Below, piece by piece: positions 1 to 8,341 of a stretch of DNA of 19,770 bases. The notes beneath the pieces were generated by a model that did not search any database, was not told the origin of the DNA, and saw nothing but the letters and a program-made list of their open reading frames with translations. The stretch is from assembly GCA_036244855.1 (NCBI GenBank), contig BQKZ01001926.1, forward strand, positions 1-19,770, in the 5' to 3' direction. The stretch is from Temnopleurus reevesii (lineage: Eukaryota > Echinodermata > Echinoidea > Temnopleuroida > Temnopleuridae). Numbering within the stretch: the stretch's first letter is position 1; the number at the start of each line of letters is the position of its first letter. Made by a program: the position numbers and the translations under genes.

Positions 1-297
1 ATTTTATCAAGATTATGCTATCCATTTTCCACGAAGGTTGTAATTGAACAAGGACGGCGGATCAGAGATTACACGTAGAATCCATCAGGCAGTGTTAGAA
101 ATGTAGTTACCCCGTTAACTACTGGATTATGCAATTCCTGTAGACTTTTTGCAAGGTCTACCCGGCACCAGTAGTCATTGGTTTAATGATACACCTTCTA
201 AGAAGTCGTGCCTTCATGCATTATTGTAAACACAGCAAACAATGAAGGTCTTTTTTATGGGTAGCATCCCCCCTCCTCTATGAAGAAGCGCAGAGTT
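1..297. other. Unassigned intergenic sequence
   Basis: No long frame, RNA gene or clear repeat is visible here. The stretch is of ordinary composition and ends at a short C-rich patch before the A/T-rich block that starts near 298. Confidence 0.5.
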
Positions 298-457
298 TAT
301 TATTTATTCATTATTTATTCGGCATTTGCAACAAATAGGAAAAAGAATATTCAAATAACAAATACAATCATTACAAACATAGTAAAACAATGAATTAAAG
401 AAGCAATTTATATTAAAATAAATTCAAATTTTACTGAGTACAAAAATAAAATTCTAT
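298..457 (-). mobile_element. Possible 3' end of a retroelement, reversed
   Basis: Read on the minus strand, this block ends in a run of AATAA-type repeats (298-322) preceded by GCCG, and the rest is A/T-rich with no open frame. An untranslated tail followed by a simple A-rich repeat is what a 5'-truncated LINE tail looks like. No coding remnant or target duplication was found, so A/T-rich spacer DNA is an alternative. Confidence 0.3.
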
Positions 458-681
458 AGGCCGACTCAACATTTTGGGTATACAGGGTACGTCTGCCCAG
501 CGTTCGTAACACGAAGTCAACGCAAAAAGAATGGAGGAGCGGTGCTTACCTGACGCTAACCCGTATCAACGTCTAGCGTTGGACGAACGATCAACTCAGG
601 CCACCCGCCTTTCCTCCGTATTTATGCGTTCACGTACCTATTAATAGATGTTTTGTTTATTACACATTGAGTTGACGTCCA
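458..681. mobile_element. Diverged inverted-repeat element (MITE-like)
   Basis: The two halves fold on each other. The left end GGCCGACTCAAC pairs with the reverse complement of the right end, which reads GGACGTCAACTCAA. Internally, the reverse complement of the stretch near 516-542 (GCGTT/CCTCC/CCGC blocks) matches 606-632, and ACGCTA near 554 pairs with TAGCGT near 575. The outer GGCCGACTC motif also begins the three clear MITE copies further right, so this may be an old relative of that family. No clean target duplication is seen, and it could be an unrelated inverted-repeat element. Confidence 0.42.
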
Positions 682-1693
682 TGGCATTTGTATCTTTGAA
701 TACTTTTACCTGACATACGCATGCATTCCGTTTATGTTCTTTTGGGGGGCTAAGTTATGTTGAATGGGTCACCGCGGATCAAGGAATAAATAGATGAATA
801 GATAATTAAAAAGATAAATACATAAATATATGACCGATGGCCAGATCTTGTTCATGAGCGTAAAGTTAGCGTTATAACAAAAACACCCGATTAAAACGGA
901 AGCGAGCATATATTGTGATTCTACACACTGGGTACCAATTCAAAAATATAACCTTGACTTAAAAAAAGAATAAACACATAAATTATTTGCAAAATTATGT
1001 GATTATTCATTTCTTTTGCATCGTATGATTGAATTCATGTTTGAAGCAAATACATTCCTGATTACAAAACAACCCGTTGTGACAGAAAACAACAATGAAT
1101 TGACGTAATTGAGCAATTCATTTCTAGATCCTTTCCCTCGGGCACTCTTCAAATTGCCAGGCTTAATCAATATTATTTTGAACCAAAGAATAAAAAACAT
1201 GTTTTTTTCTTCATATTTTGCAGCTTGTTCCAATAAAAAATGCAATTGTCTGAGAAGTGTCTTGTCGTCAAAGCGGCTATGCGCACGGAATCCAAAAGGG
1301 CATTTGTCGAATAGAGAAATCTAGATCTCCACAAGGTCTTAGCTAATTAATGATCAGAAAAAAACACAATAACAGAAAGAAATACGATAGAAATGTCTCT
1401 CCTTTATGCAATCGAGGGCAATAAAGGCAGACAGACCGAGTCATTTCGCAAATTACGACAGACAGATACCCAGATTTGAATTGTCCCTTACTCTGAAAAA
1501 GACGTCACACTATCAAATCTATTAAAATTGACCCAATTTCCATTGAACTACGGCATTTTATTAAGCTATATTTTTCCGGAAATGTATCCGAAATTAGATT
1601 TGAAAGTCAAGCAATCAAGAACAAATATTTGACTTTTGGTATTTGATGGTCTAAAATAGCCATCTTGAGGAGGTGTCGATGGTATAATGCGTG
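682..1693. other. Unassigned AT-rich intergenic sequence
   Basis: No recognisable gene. An A-rich patch with GATA/AATA repeats lies at about 783-832 and may be another retroelement tail. Short frames on both strands around 1003-1324 overlap each other and show no domain or codon signal. The polypyrimidine run ending in TTTTGCAG at about 1202-1222 resembles a splice acceptor, but nothing coding follows it. Confidence 0.5.
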
Positions 1694-1726
1694 GTACGTA
1701 ATTATGGAATGGTCATAATTATGTAC
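1694..1726. repeat. 13-bp stem hairpin
   Basis: GTACGTAATTATG at 1694-1706 pairs with CATAATTATGTAC at 1714-1726 around a 7-base loop, with one G-T wobble. The stem is AT-rich. It may be chance or the core of a small inverted-repeat element. No flanking duplication is evident. Confidence 0.5.
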
Positions 1727-1844
1727 AAGGTGAGTAAAAAAGACCGATGATTTGTCCGTGGTAAAAATGTATTCATATATATTCATGTTCATTTGATTGT
1801 TTTGTTTGTTATGAAAAAATTAAAGAAACATATTAAATAAATAT

Positions 1845-1862
1845 ATCAATCAATCAATCAAT
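1845..1862. repeat. ATCA tetranucleotide microsatellite
   Basis: Four and a half tandem ATCA units follow an A/T-rich stretch (about 1790-1844). This arrangement resembles the simple-repeat end of a non-LTR retroelement on the plus strand, but no coding remnant precedes it. Confidence 0.7.
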
Positions 1863-1864
1863 TA

Positions 1865-2398
1865 GGATAATGAATGGGCTTGAGGTTGAAGAGTGAAACT
1901 GATAGTTCCGTATATAGGTCTACAAATTAATTATTCAGTTAATCGCAACTTGGTACAAATATTTTAAGGGGCAATTTCCAAACACTTTCCATTCTAAAAA
2001 TAAAAAAAGGTAAAAAAAGAAGAACAATAGATAAAGCAAAACAAAACAAGCTTTGAGGTCATCCATATGCAACGCGCTTGCATAGAATGAAAACGTTGAT
2101 TATTGTACCCATATTTATACACGTTCAGCAAAAAAGGCTGATAAAAAGTTTACAACCAATTAATTTCAAATCAGAAGTAAACTATGTTTATGAATTTTAA
2201 ACCCATGAGCATTGTACAGGGAAAACCCTTTTCCAGTAATCAATGAATTTAGACAATCGAAAATAAACATGTGCGTACAAAGACTTAACGTGATAACACA
2301 TCAGTAACACATGCTCTCGGATCGCCCAGATCTAACAAAATTATTCGTCAAGTTGAGTCCGCTACGGCCTGATTAACTGCCCCTGAACATAGATGAAC
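1865..2398. other. Unassigned intergenic sequence
   Basis: Nothing gene-like is visible. One short palindrome (ATGCAA, five bases, TTGCAT) lies near 2067-2083. The stretch runs directly into the tandem array. Confidence 0.5.
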
Positions 2399-3210
2399 AT
2401 ATAATTCAGACCACAGAGGACTTAACTGATCAAGACTCCGACTTAGTCGGGATGCCGTGGGGCCAATATGTGACTGGGGCTTTAGCCAAAATGTAAAACA
2501 AGAGATATACCGAGCTCAGATCACATAGGAGTCAACTGAAACCTGCTGAATCGCGATGATCGGGAAGTATATGTGACTGGGGCTTTATCCAAGTGAGGAA
2601 TTTAGTAAAACAAGAGGGACACATAACTCAAATAACAGAGGACTTAGTCGGGATGATCCGGGTCCAATAGTGTGATCGAGGCTTTAGCAAAAATTTAGGA
2701 TGTAGTAAAGCAAGAAGGACACCTTACTCAGATCACATACGACTCAACTGACTAAGAAACCTACTGAATCGCAATGGTTGTGGTATAATGTGACGTACCG
2801 GGGCTTTATCCAAGTTACGAATGTAGTAAAGCAAGAGGGACACCTAACTCAGATCACAGAGGACATAACTGACTAAGAATCCGACTTAATACTAATATGG
2901 ATGCTCCGGGACGAATGTGACCGGGGCTTTATCCAAGTTACGAATGTAGTAAAGCAAGACGGACACCTAACTCAGATCACAGAGGACATAACTGACTAAG
3001 AATCCGACTTAATAGGGATGCTCCGTGACGAATGTGACCGGGGCTTTAGCCAAAGTGAAGAATGCAGTCAAGCCAGAGGGACACATAACTCAGATCACAG
3101 AGGACTTAACTGACTAGGAATCCTGCTCAGTTGAAATGCTCTGGGGCCAATATGTGACCAGGGTCTTAGCCAAAGTAAAGAATGTAGTAAAACAAGACGG
3201 CCAGATAATT
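2399..3210. repeat. Tandem array of ~100-127 bp units, first segment
   Basis: A conserved phrase close to GTGACCGGGGCTTTA recurs at about 2470, 2573, 2672, 2790, 2917, 3034 and 3154, giving spacings of 103, 99, 118, 127, 117 and 120 bases. Other shared blocks are AACTCAGATCACAGAGGAC, CTGACTAAGAATCC and GTAAAGCAAGAGGGACAC. The units at 2790 and 2917 are nearly identical apart from a short insertion, which suggests recent local duplication. The ~100-bp units look like deletion variants of the ~120-bp form. No frame stays open through the array, so it is a non-coding minisatellite. It continues after an insertion at 3211-3450. Confidence 0.9.
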
Positions 3211-3450
3211 ATACCTGGACCTCTTATATATGATTACGATTATAATTATAATCTGGACCTCTTGGAAGAACAGAAGTATTTATTTTAATTCTTCTGAAAG
3301 GGCAATCCAGCCAATCTTATTATTTGCAAGTTATGTTTTTATTCACATGTAAATTTGCCAAATGTATTCTTATTTCGTATCATGTTGTATATTATATGTC
3401 TTTTTAACGATTGGGAATAAAAAGATAAAAAAATAGAATAAAAATAAATA
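3211..3450 (+). mobile_element. 240-bp A-tailed insertion inside the tandem array
   Basis: This segment does not match the array and interrupts a unit. ATAATT lies immediately before it (3205-3210) and again immediately after it (3451-3456). Removing the insert and one ATAATT restores the array phrase running into CAGATCACAG. The insert ends in an A-rich tail with GGGAATAAAAAG and AAATAAATA motifs. This fits a severely 5'-truncated LINE or other retroposed sequence with a short target-site duplication. CTGGACCTCTT occurs twice near its left end. No protein remnant is recognisable, so the family is unknown. Confidence 0.7.
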
Positions 3451-3790
3451 ATAATTCAGATCACAGAGGATTTAACTGACTAAGAATCCTAGTTAGTCGG
3501 GATGATCCTGGACCAATAGTGTGACCGATGCTTTAGCAAAATGTATAATGTAGTGAAACCAGAGGGACTGTATAACTCAGATTAGAGATGATTTAAATAA
3601 ATCCTACTAAGTCGGGATGCTCCGAGGCCGAAATGTGATTGGGCTTTAGCCAAAATATAGATGTAGTAAAGCAAGAGACGACACCTAACTCAGATAAGTC
3701 GGACTCAACTGACGAAGAATCCGGGGCGAATATGTGACCGGGACTCTAGCCAAACTGAAGAACATAATAAAGCAAGAGGAAACGCATCTC
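3451..3790. repeat. Tandem array of ~100-127 bp units, second segment
   Basis: The array resumes with CAGATCACAGAGGA at 3457. The GTGACC/GTGATT phrase recurs at about 3521, 3635 and 3734. The units are more diverged and more deleted than those at 2790-3154, as expected at an array edge. The unit beginning at 3521 shares the variant CAATAGTGTGA and GCTTTAGCAAAA blocks with the unit at 2672, so subtypes are interspersed rather than simply graded along the array. Confidence 0.85.
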
Positions 3791-4573
3791 AGAACCAAAC
3801 CGATCGAAGACAAATTCGTAAATATATTCATCCTCCAATCAATGAGGAGGACAAACTTTAGACCTTAATTCCAGAAGATAAAAGGCAATAGATGCCAGAT
3901 GATAACGCTCTGAGCATCACAGATGGTTCTATAAGTACATACTCGCCTAATCAATAAGTATTCAAGTCTCTGCTTCCCACGAGAGCCAACTATTAGCACT
4001 GCCCTGACGAGGAGGAACATAAGCTGTAACCCGATACTCACTTCTTCGCCGTACTCTCGAGGATTGGTCTGTTTGGACGTTTAATCGAATTTTGTCGAGG
4101 CAATCTTACAAATTTTACCCCTCATAATTAGATCTTCGGCATCAATCGCCCCTCTCAAGCATGAATTGGTGAGAGGATGCCGGCGGAAAAATCCTGATAA
4201 TGAATGTACTTCTCATATTATTGATACGAAATGATTTGGGAGAAAATCTTGTTGACAAATCTGATTCGGGCAAATTGGTGAATATTGACTTAATGGAGTA
4301 ATTGTGGTTTGCTTTCTTACTGCATTTTCGTCACGTTTTTATTTTGCTTTCGTCACTACCTGGTCGTAAATTTCCATCTCGTTCTATTTTTCTTGAGAAA
4401 GACGTCTTGCATCCTTGCCCAGATTCATTTGCAAATACAACAAAACCTTGAAAAGAATATGGCGTTCCCTTCCATAACCGATAATTGCGTTTTCGCACCT
4501 CGCATTTGCCGGGACAAATGATGTAAATCGCGTACGTGATCAAGGTCAAGCGGATCTAATCTTCTATTATTAA
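3791..4573. other. Unassigned, apparently low-copy intergenic sequence
   Basis: This stretch is less AT-rich than its surroundings and lacks obvious repeats, apart from a small CCTCC/GGAGG hairpin near 3832-3850. Open frames of about 70 codons on both strands at 4309-4549 overlap and have no domain. A conserved non-coding element is possible but cannot be shown from one sequence. Confidence 0.45.
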
Positions 4574-5075
4574 GGTCATTTTCGGACTATTTGGAGATGG
4601 CCAAAAGACTATGCTTCCAACTTGAAGAAAAAAAGTTTTGACATCAGCAATGGAGAGGGAGTATAGCAAAGATATTTTTGAAGAAAATTAGTACTTATAC
4701 GTCCAGCTCTGCACAATAACCCCTCCACCGTCTTCCTCTTCCCTCCCCTCCACCGAACGGTCGTAACAATGCTCACAATAATGTGGGTTTTTGTGCAACA
4801 AACATTTTGAAGATGGTAAAAAAAAACGTACAGCATGAAGAGGGAGTGAGAAAAGAAATGGAGAATATTAGTACTTAAATAGCAGTTCTGAGTTTTAATG
4901 TAACAAATATTTTATCATGAAGATCATTTTGGACGGTCAAAAATGCATTGCTTCCAACTTGAAAAAAAAAAAGAAATGATGACATCTGTAGTGGAGAAAC
5001 GGATCAAAGACATGACGAAAATTGGTACTTGAAAAACAGCTCTAACGCCCTACCCCCCCCCCCCCCCCCCCCCTA
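4574..5075. repeat. Three degenerate copies of a ~130-170 bp repeat
   Basis: Copies begin near 4574, 4802 and 4922. The first and third share GGTCATTTT/GATCATTTT, ATGCTTCCAACTTGAA or its ATTGCTTCCAACTTGAA variant, an A-run, GACATC, a TGGAGA block, AAAATTAGTACTT/AAAATTGGTACTT and CAGCTCT. The middle copy keeps only the later part (GAGGGAGT, AATATTAGTACTTAAAT, GCAGTTCTGAG). A shared CACAATAAT phrase near 4776 and 5111 suggests the family extends past the C run. No coding potential is seen and the class is unknown. Confidence 0.7.
5053..5073. repeat. Homopolymer run of 21 C
   Basis: There is an uninterrupted run of 21 cytosines. It is the longest of five C or G runs of 13 bases or more in this window and sits at the end of the third degenerate repeat copy. 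The true length may be uncertain because such runs are prone to sequencing and replication slippage. Confidence 0.95.
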
Positions 5076-5138
5076 CGCTCAGTGTGCGGTTTGTGCGCTG
5101 GTGAAAATGTTCACAATAATATCAGCTGGCCCTTGGTC

Positions 5139-5198
5139 CTACACACTCAAAACGTTGAGCAAAATTTTACCAATATGAATTTGGCAACAAATAAGACT
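5139..5198. repeat. Left part of a repeat copy split by the LINE
   Basis: The stretch CAAAATTTTACCAATATG followed by TTGGCAACAAATAAGACT matches AAATTTCACCAATGTG and TTGGCAACAGATAAGACT at about 6233-6278. It therefore looks like the left half of a repeat copy whose right half resumes after the LINE at 6130. Its left end, CTACACACTCAAAAC, resembles a transposon terminus. Confidence 0.6.
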
Positions 5199-5234
5199 TT
5201 GATTTGAATTGATTTGATTTGATTTGATTTATTT
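5199..5234 (-). repeat. Pentanucleotide tail of the LINE
   Basis: On the plus strand TTGAT/TTTGAT-type units (GATTT) are repeated about five times. On the LINE strand this reads as AAATC repeats at the extreme 3' end. Such terminal repeats are generated during target-primed reverse transcription in CR1/L2-like elements. Confidence 0.8.
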
Positions 5235-5278
5235 GTCAGATATAACATATACGATACCGTGACAAGGATAACCCATGA

Positions 5279-5292
5279 AAGCCGAAAGGCTT
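5279..5292 (-). other. Small stem-loop near the LINE 3' end
   Basis: AAGCC and GGCTT form a 5-bp stem around a 4-base loop, about 45 bases before the terminal repeats on the element strand. LINE reverse transcriptases of several clades recognise a 3'-terminal hairpin, so this is a candidate recognition structure. That role is inferred from position only, and a 5-bp stem is weak on its own. Confidence 0.4.
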
Positions 5293-5640
5293 ATTTCCAA
5301 TGGGGTCCTTACTATAAGTACAAGATACATCATAAAACAAAAAAATAAAATCAACAAAATACAACCATAACCAAGAGAATACAACAATTAACAACAAAAT
5401 CAACAAAAACAACAATAATCAATTTAAAGTGTTACATAGAAAACAAATTTGGTAAAACACCTAACGAAAAGACAGAAAACAACTCGCATTGAAAAGGAAC
5501 ATCATAAACAACATCATAAAAACAACATAAACAACATCATAACAACAACATAAACAACATCTAAAAGCGAAAAAGAAAAGGGTAATGTCAATAAACGTAC
5601 AGAGTGGATATAAATATGAAAGTTTGTCTAATCAACTAAG

Positions 5641-6129
5641 TTAAGGAGAGGACTTATTTAGAAGATGATGTTTCAACACCTTTTTAAACTGCATAAAGTT
5701 CTTGATTGCTCTTACATGATCTGGTAGGGAGTTCCATAATATAATTCCATTATAGTAAAAACAATTTCCAGTTTGACTTTTCCGTTTAGGAACTACAAAA
5801 TTATACCGTCTATTTCTAGTGTTATGCTCATGAATACTTGAAGTGCGAGCAAAATTAATTTATAAGTAATGGTTGACATTGGAATAAAAAATCTTATGAA
5901 CTTGATGTAGGATGAGTTGACTAGGTCTGAGATCGATCCGAAGAAGACCCGCTGTTTGCAGTTCATTTTTACCAATATGTGTTCTAGGTGGTAGTTGACA
6001 TATAAATCTTACAATTTTGTTTTGGACAATTTTTAATTTGTACAGGTCACCCTTTCCTAGGCTGCTAAACCAAGCTGCATTACCATAATCAAGTAAACAC
6101 TGAATCAGGGAGAACTCAAAATACGCATC
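5641..6129 (-). pseudogene. LINE ORF2 C-terminal remnant with one in-frame stop
   Basis: Reading the minus strand from 6129 gives one continuous frame of about 160 codons ending at a natural TAA (5641-5643), broken once by TAA at 5860-5862. The first part has LLDYGNAAW, then KLKIVQNKIVRFI and LLRIDLRPSQL. After the internal stop the frame continues with SSIHEHNTRNRRYNF, VVPKRKSQTGN, GIILWNSLPDHVR and FKKVLKHHLL. These are the usual blocks of the region downstream of the reverse transcriptase in CR1/L2/Jockey-type LINE proteins. The catalytic reverse transcriptase motifs and the endonuclease are absent through 5' truncation. There is only one stop and no frameshift, so the copy is not extremely old. 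Confidence 0.85.
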
Positions 6130-6363
6130 GACTGTCTGAAATATGTCCACTTATGGTGGAATATTGCAATTTCCCTATACGTTAGACCTTTTTAACCAAT
6201 AGATTTGTGAAGAGAATTGCCCAGTGTTAGACAAATTTCACCAATGTGCACTAGGCATACTTGGCAACAGATAAGACTATGTAAGACATGTCTACGTAGG
6301 GTGGAATTTTGCACTTTCACTATAGATTGGACATATTTAAACCAATTTGTGAAGAGAATGTCG
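6130..6363. repeat. Two diverged direct-repeat copies, ~146 bp apart
   Basis: The block at 6141-6220 (ATGTCCAC, GGTGGAATATTGCA, CCTATACGTTAGAC, TTTGTGAAGAGAAT) aligns with 6287-6363 (ATGTCTAC, GGTGGAATTTTGCA, ACTATAGATTGGAC, TTTGTGAAGAGAAT). The interval at 6233-6278 aligns with 5160-5198. The order implies two tandem copies of about 146 bp, the first of which was split by the LINE. A further weak match (CATTGAGTAAACTTTACC) starts near 6369. There is no coding signal. Confidence 0.75.
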
Positions 6364-6939
6364 ACCATCATTGAGTAAACTTTACCTTTTTTTCTACGAG
6401 CGTAATCAGATTCCATATTCCCTTCCAATTAATCAACCTAGATAGTGTACAGCATGCGTCTAGAATGTCTAGAAATCCCTTAGAATATATTTGAAATGTG
6501 GACTCTACAAACTGTCTAATATGCGGATATTTGTTTCCTTTGCAACGAGTTGCATAAATTGTCGAAATAGATCAATTTTTACCAGATTATCCTATTTTAA
6601 GGTGAAAAATTATACGTCTTAAATGAAAATTATTTTTTTCGGACAAAATATATACTTTTTATTCGAATTGGCTTTCCAGATGACAGAGCCCACAAGGAAA
6701 TAGTCAAGAGTGTGTCAACCCCGTGACCCGTAGCTTGTCCGAGCTGGTCATCATCAAAATGCTTATTGTACGAAAACCAAAAAGTGGTTTTATTTTTAAG
6801 CGGCATACTCTGAAATGATTTACCCTTGATAGAAATCAATGAGCCCGGCTTGAGAATATAGATGTGACAATTTTGATTGAAAGGGGGAGAAAGGATTGAT
6901 CGCATGATTTGATGATATTGTTGATGAGAAGGAAAATAG
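6364..6939. other. Unassigned intergenic sequence
   Basis: No repeat or RNA gene is clear. A minus-strand frame of 118 codons (6630-6986) is the longest uninterrupted frame outside the inverted-repeat elements. It has no recognisable domain, and its start lies inside a degenerate repeat, so I do not call it a gene. Confidence 0.45.
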
Positions 6940-7110
6940 AGAGTGGAGTCTACATTTAAGTTGACGTTTAATATCTCAGCGTGCACTTATGATGAATAAA
7001 AGTAAAAGCGGAGAGCACATTTAAGGTGACGTTCTCGTGAAGAATATAATGTTTCAACCTAGTAACCAGAAAAAAAATTCAAAGTGACTTTTTAGTGAGA
7101 ATAAAATGAA
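6940..7110. repeat. Three degenerate copies of a ~65-bp tandem repeat
   Basis: ACATTTAAGTTGACGTTT near 6951, ACATTTAAGGTGACGTTCT near 7017 and ATTCAAAGTGACTTTTT near 7078 are related. The last two are followed by matching GTGAAGAATATAATG and GTGAGAATAAAATG. GGAGTCTACATTT/GAGAGCACATTT precede the first two. Spacings are about 66 and 61 bases. Confidence 0.6.
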
Positions 7111-7448
7111 TCAGCCGACAACATTGATGTCTACATAAAATCTAAACTATCACTAACACGATAAAAAGTATTTTCGGAAAGTTAAGTCGAAAGCAATTTC
7201 AATGCTCCTTTGTAATGCTATTGAAATCGGTACCGGCCTGTCATTGTTGCGCCCGCACAGTTAAATACACGGTTTGCGGACCTATTGTCTGCGCTGTAGT
7301 TAAATTTTTGGAAATATTTTATATCGTGTTCACTGTGGTTTATATTAAAGAAAAAAACATACTTTAGATATTCAATGAAGTCCCTATTTAGAGGTCATCA
7401 AAATAGGATCTGATTAATGAGGACTTTTCATACCCCTATTCATCTGCT
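7111..7448. other. Unassigned intergenic sequence
   Basis: Nothing gene-like is seen. The CpG-containing stretch at about 7225-7300 stands out from the AT-rich surroundings but has no identifiable structure. Confidence 0.45.
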
Positions 7449-7463
7449 CCCCCCCCCCCCCCC
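7449..7463. repeat. Homopolymer run of 15 C
   Basis: There are fifteen uninterrupted cytosines immediately beside the 3' end of the minus-strand SINE copy. On the SINE strand this is a G run, which is an unusual junction for a tRNA-derived SINE whose sister copies end in ATT repeats. Confidence 0.95.
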
Positions 7464-7688
7464 TTATACAGTGTTTTATAACAGGATGTGCTTCAAGGTG
7501 CACTCTTGGATCATTACCAGGCTTGAGCACGACTACCTTATTGGGCGCATTTTGGTACCCAATAATATCGCATGGGTTGAGTGCAACACAATGTGGATAC
7601 ATTTCTTGTTGAATAAAATGAGTGGGTTTCGAACTGCAACTCTCTGATTGAAAGGCAAAAGTCCCAACTATTATACAACACGACGCTT
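7464..7688 (-). mobile_element. Diverged tRNA-derived SINE, minus strand
   Basis: Read on the minus strand, this copy matches the better-preserved SINE at 17979-18280. Its head reads GCGTCGTGTTGTA; then come CTTTCAATCAGAG, a B-box-like AGTTCGAAACC (7625-7635), TTCAACAAGAAATG, TATCCACATTGTG, GCACTCAACCCATG and TTGGGTACC, and later AAGCCTGGTAATGAT and TTGAAGCACAT. The A-box region has acquired extra bases, so the internal promoter is probably dead. The final hairpin region and ATT tail are missing or unrecognisable, and the copy abuts the C run. Family membership is well supported by the collinear blocks; the exact ends are approximate. Confidence 0.75.
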
Positions 7689-8261
7689 CCGAGGCTTAAC
7701 AATTGAACAAAAAAATCTAAGAAAAAGTGAGTCTGCCACATTTGGCATTAACCCCTCTAATCTCAAGGGTCTTAATTCACAATGCCTTTATCTCTTCCCT
7801 CCTGTAAATGCCGCGACATCACTTCCTCCCCTGTCTCTGTTACCCCAATTCTTTCACTCACCGAGCATTTGGGGCTATATCAAATTTTCCAAGATCTAAT
7901 ACTCATTTCAGCCTTGTCTAACCGTATTTGCCTTAAATCTACATTTTATTCAGGTAACACGTACTTTTGACATGTCAAGAACCCATCTATTCTGACCTCA
8001 TGTTTAAATAGTTCAAATATCCTTATAAAAATACTAATTTACTCCGTCCAACAAATAACAATCGAATAAACATGATAAATGCGCTTAAATAAGAGCGCGG
8101 ACTTAAAGCTTGCTTTCCTCCAACGTGACTGGCGTTGTAAACATTGTAAGTTGGCAATCGCGAGATCCTTGAGTGTATATTGAATATAATTTACCCTGCC
8201 ACGGGTAATGCACTGTCCTCGAGAAAAACTCATATATATGGACTATTAATACATGATCTTT
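7689..8261. other. Unassigned intergenic sequence
   Basis: Overlapping frames at 7648-7970 are pyrimidine-rich and begin in the SINE or just after it, with no domain. No RNA gene or repeat is recognised. Confidence 0.45.
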
Positions 8262-8341
8262 TTAACCCATTGCCTACTGAAACCGGATATTCCTTGTACA
8301 AAACCTATGGCAATTACAAAATTCAGTAGTCAATGGATTAA
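8262..8341. mobile_element. 72-bp piggyBac-like MITE with TTAA flanks
   Basis: TTAA at 8262-8265 and TTAA at 8338-8341 flank a 72-bp element (8266-8337). Its ends are CCCATTGCCTACTGAA and, reversed, TCCATTGACTACTGAA, a match of 14 of 16. Duplication of TTAA on insertion and termini starting with CCC or similar are characteristic of the piggyBac superfamily. The element is far too short to encode a transposase and would be a minimal non-autonomous derivative. The interior is only about 40 bases. Confidence 0.7.

Larger units (their letters stand above)
5199..6129 (-). mobile_element. 5'-truncated LINE (CR1/L2-like), minus strand
   Basis: This is a non-LTR retrotransposon fragment. It carries the C-terminal end of the polymerase protein (5641-6129), about 440 bases of 3' untranslated sequence, and a terminal array of AAATC-type pentanucleotides on the element strand (5199-5234) instead of a poly(A) tail. 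Tandem short repeats at the 3' end are known for CR1/L2-type LINEs. The 3' untranslated region is T-rich on the element strand and includes degenerate CATAAACAA-type repeats (plus strand, about 5500-5565). GACT occurs at both boundaries (5195-5198 and 6130-6133) and may be the target duplication. The element sits inside another repeat and is dead: it lacks the endonuclease and nearly all of the reverse transcriptase domain, and it has a premature stop. Confidence 0.8.

Noticed and set aside
1109..1324. Exon with splice acceptor-like TTTTGCAG near 1222
   Set aside because: Nothing coding with a recognisable domain follows, and overlapping frames occur on the opposite strand. The polypyrimidine run is common in AT-rich DNA.
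2399..3790. CRISPR array
   Set aside because: The units are long, diverged and head-to-tail without constant repeats separated by unique spacers, and the window is eukaryotic in character.
5793..5975. Separate 60-codon minus-strand frame
   Set aside because: It is an out-of-frame shadow of the LINE remnant, whose true frame continues across the stop at 5860.
6630..6986. 118-codon minus-strand open frame
   Set aside because: No recognisable domain, no splice or promoter context that I can support, and its start overlaps a degenerate tandem repeat. A chance frame is more likely.
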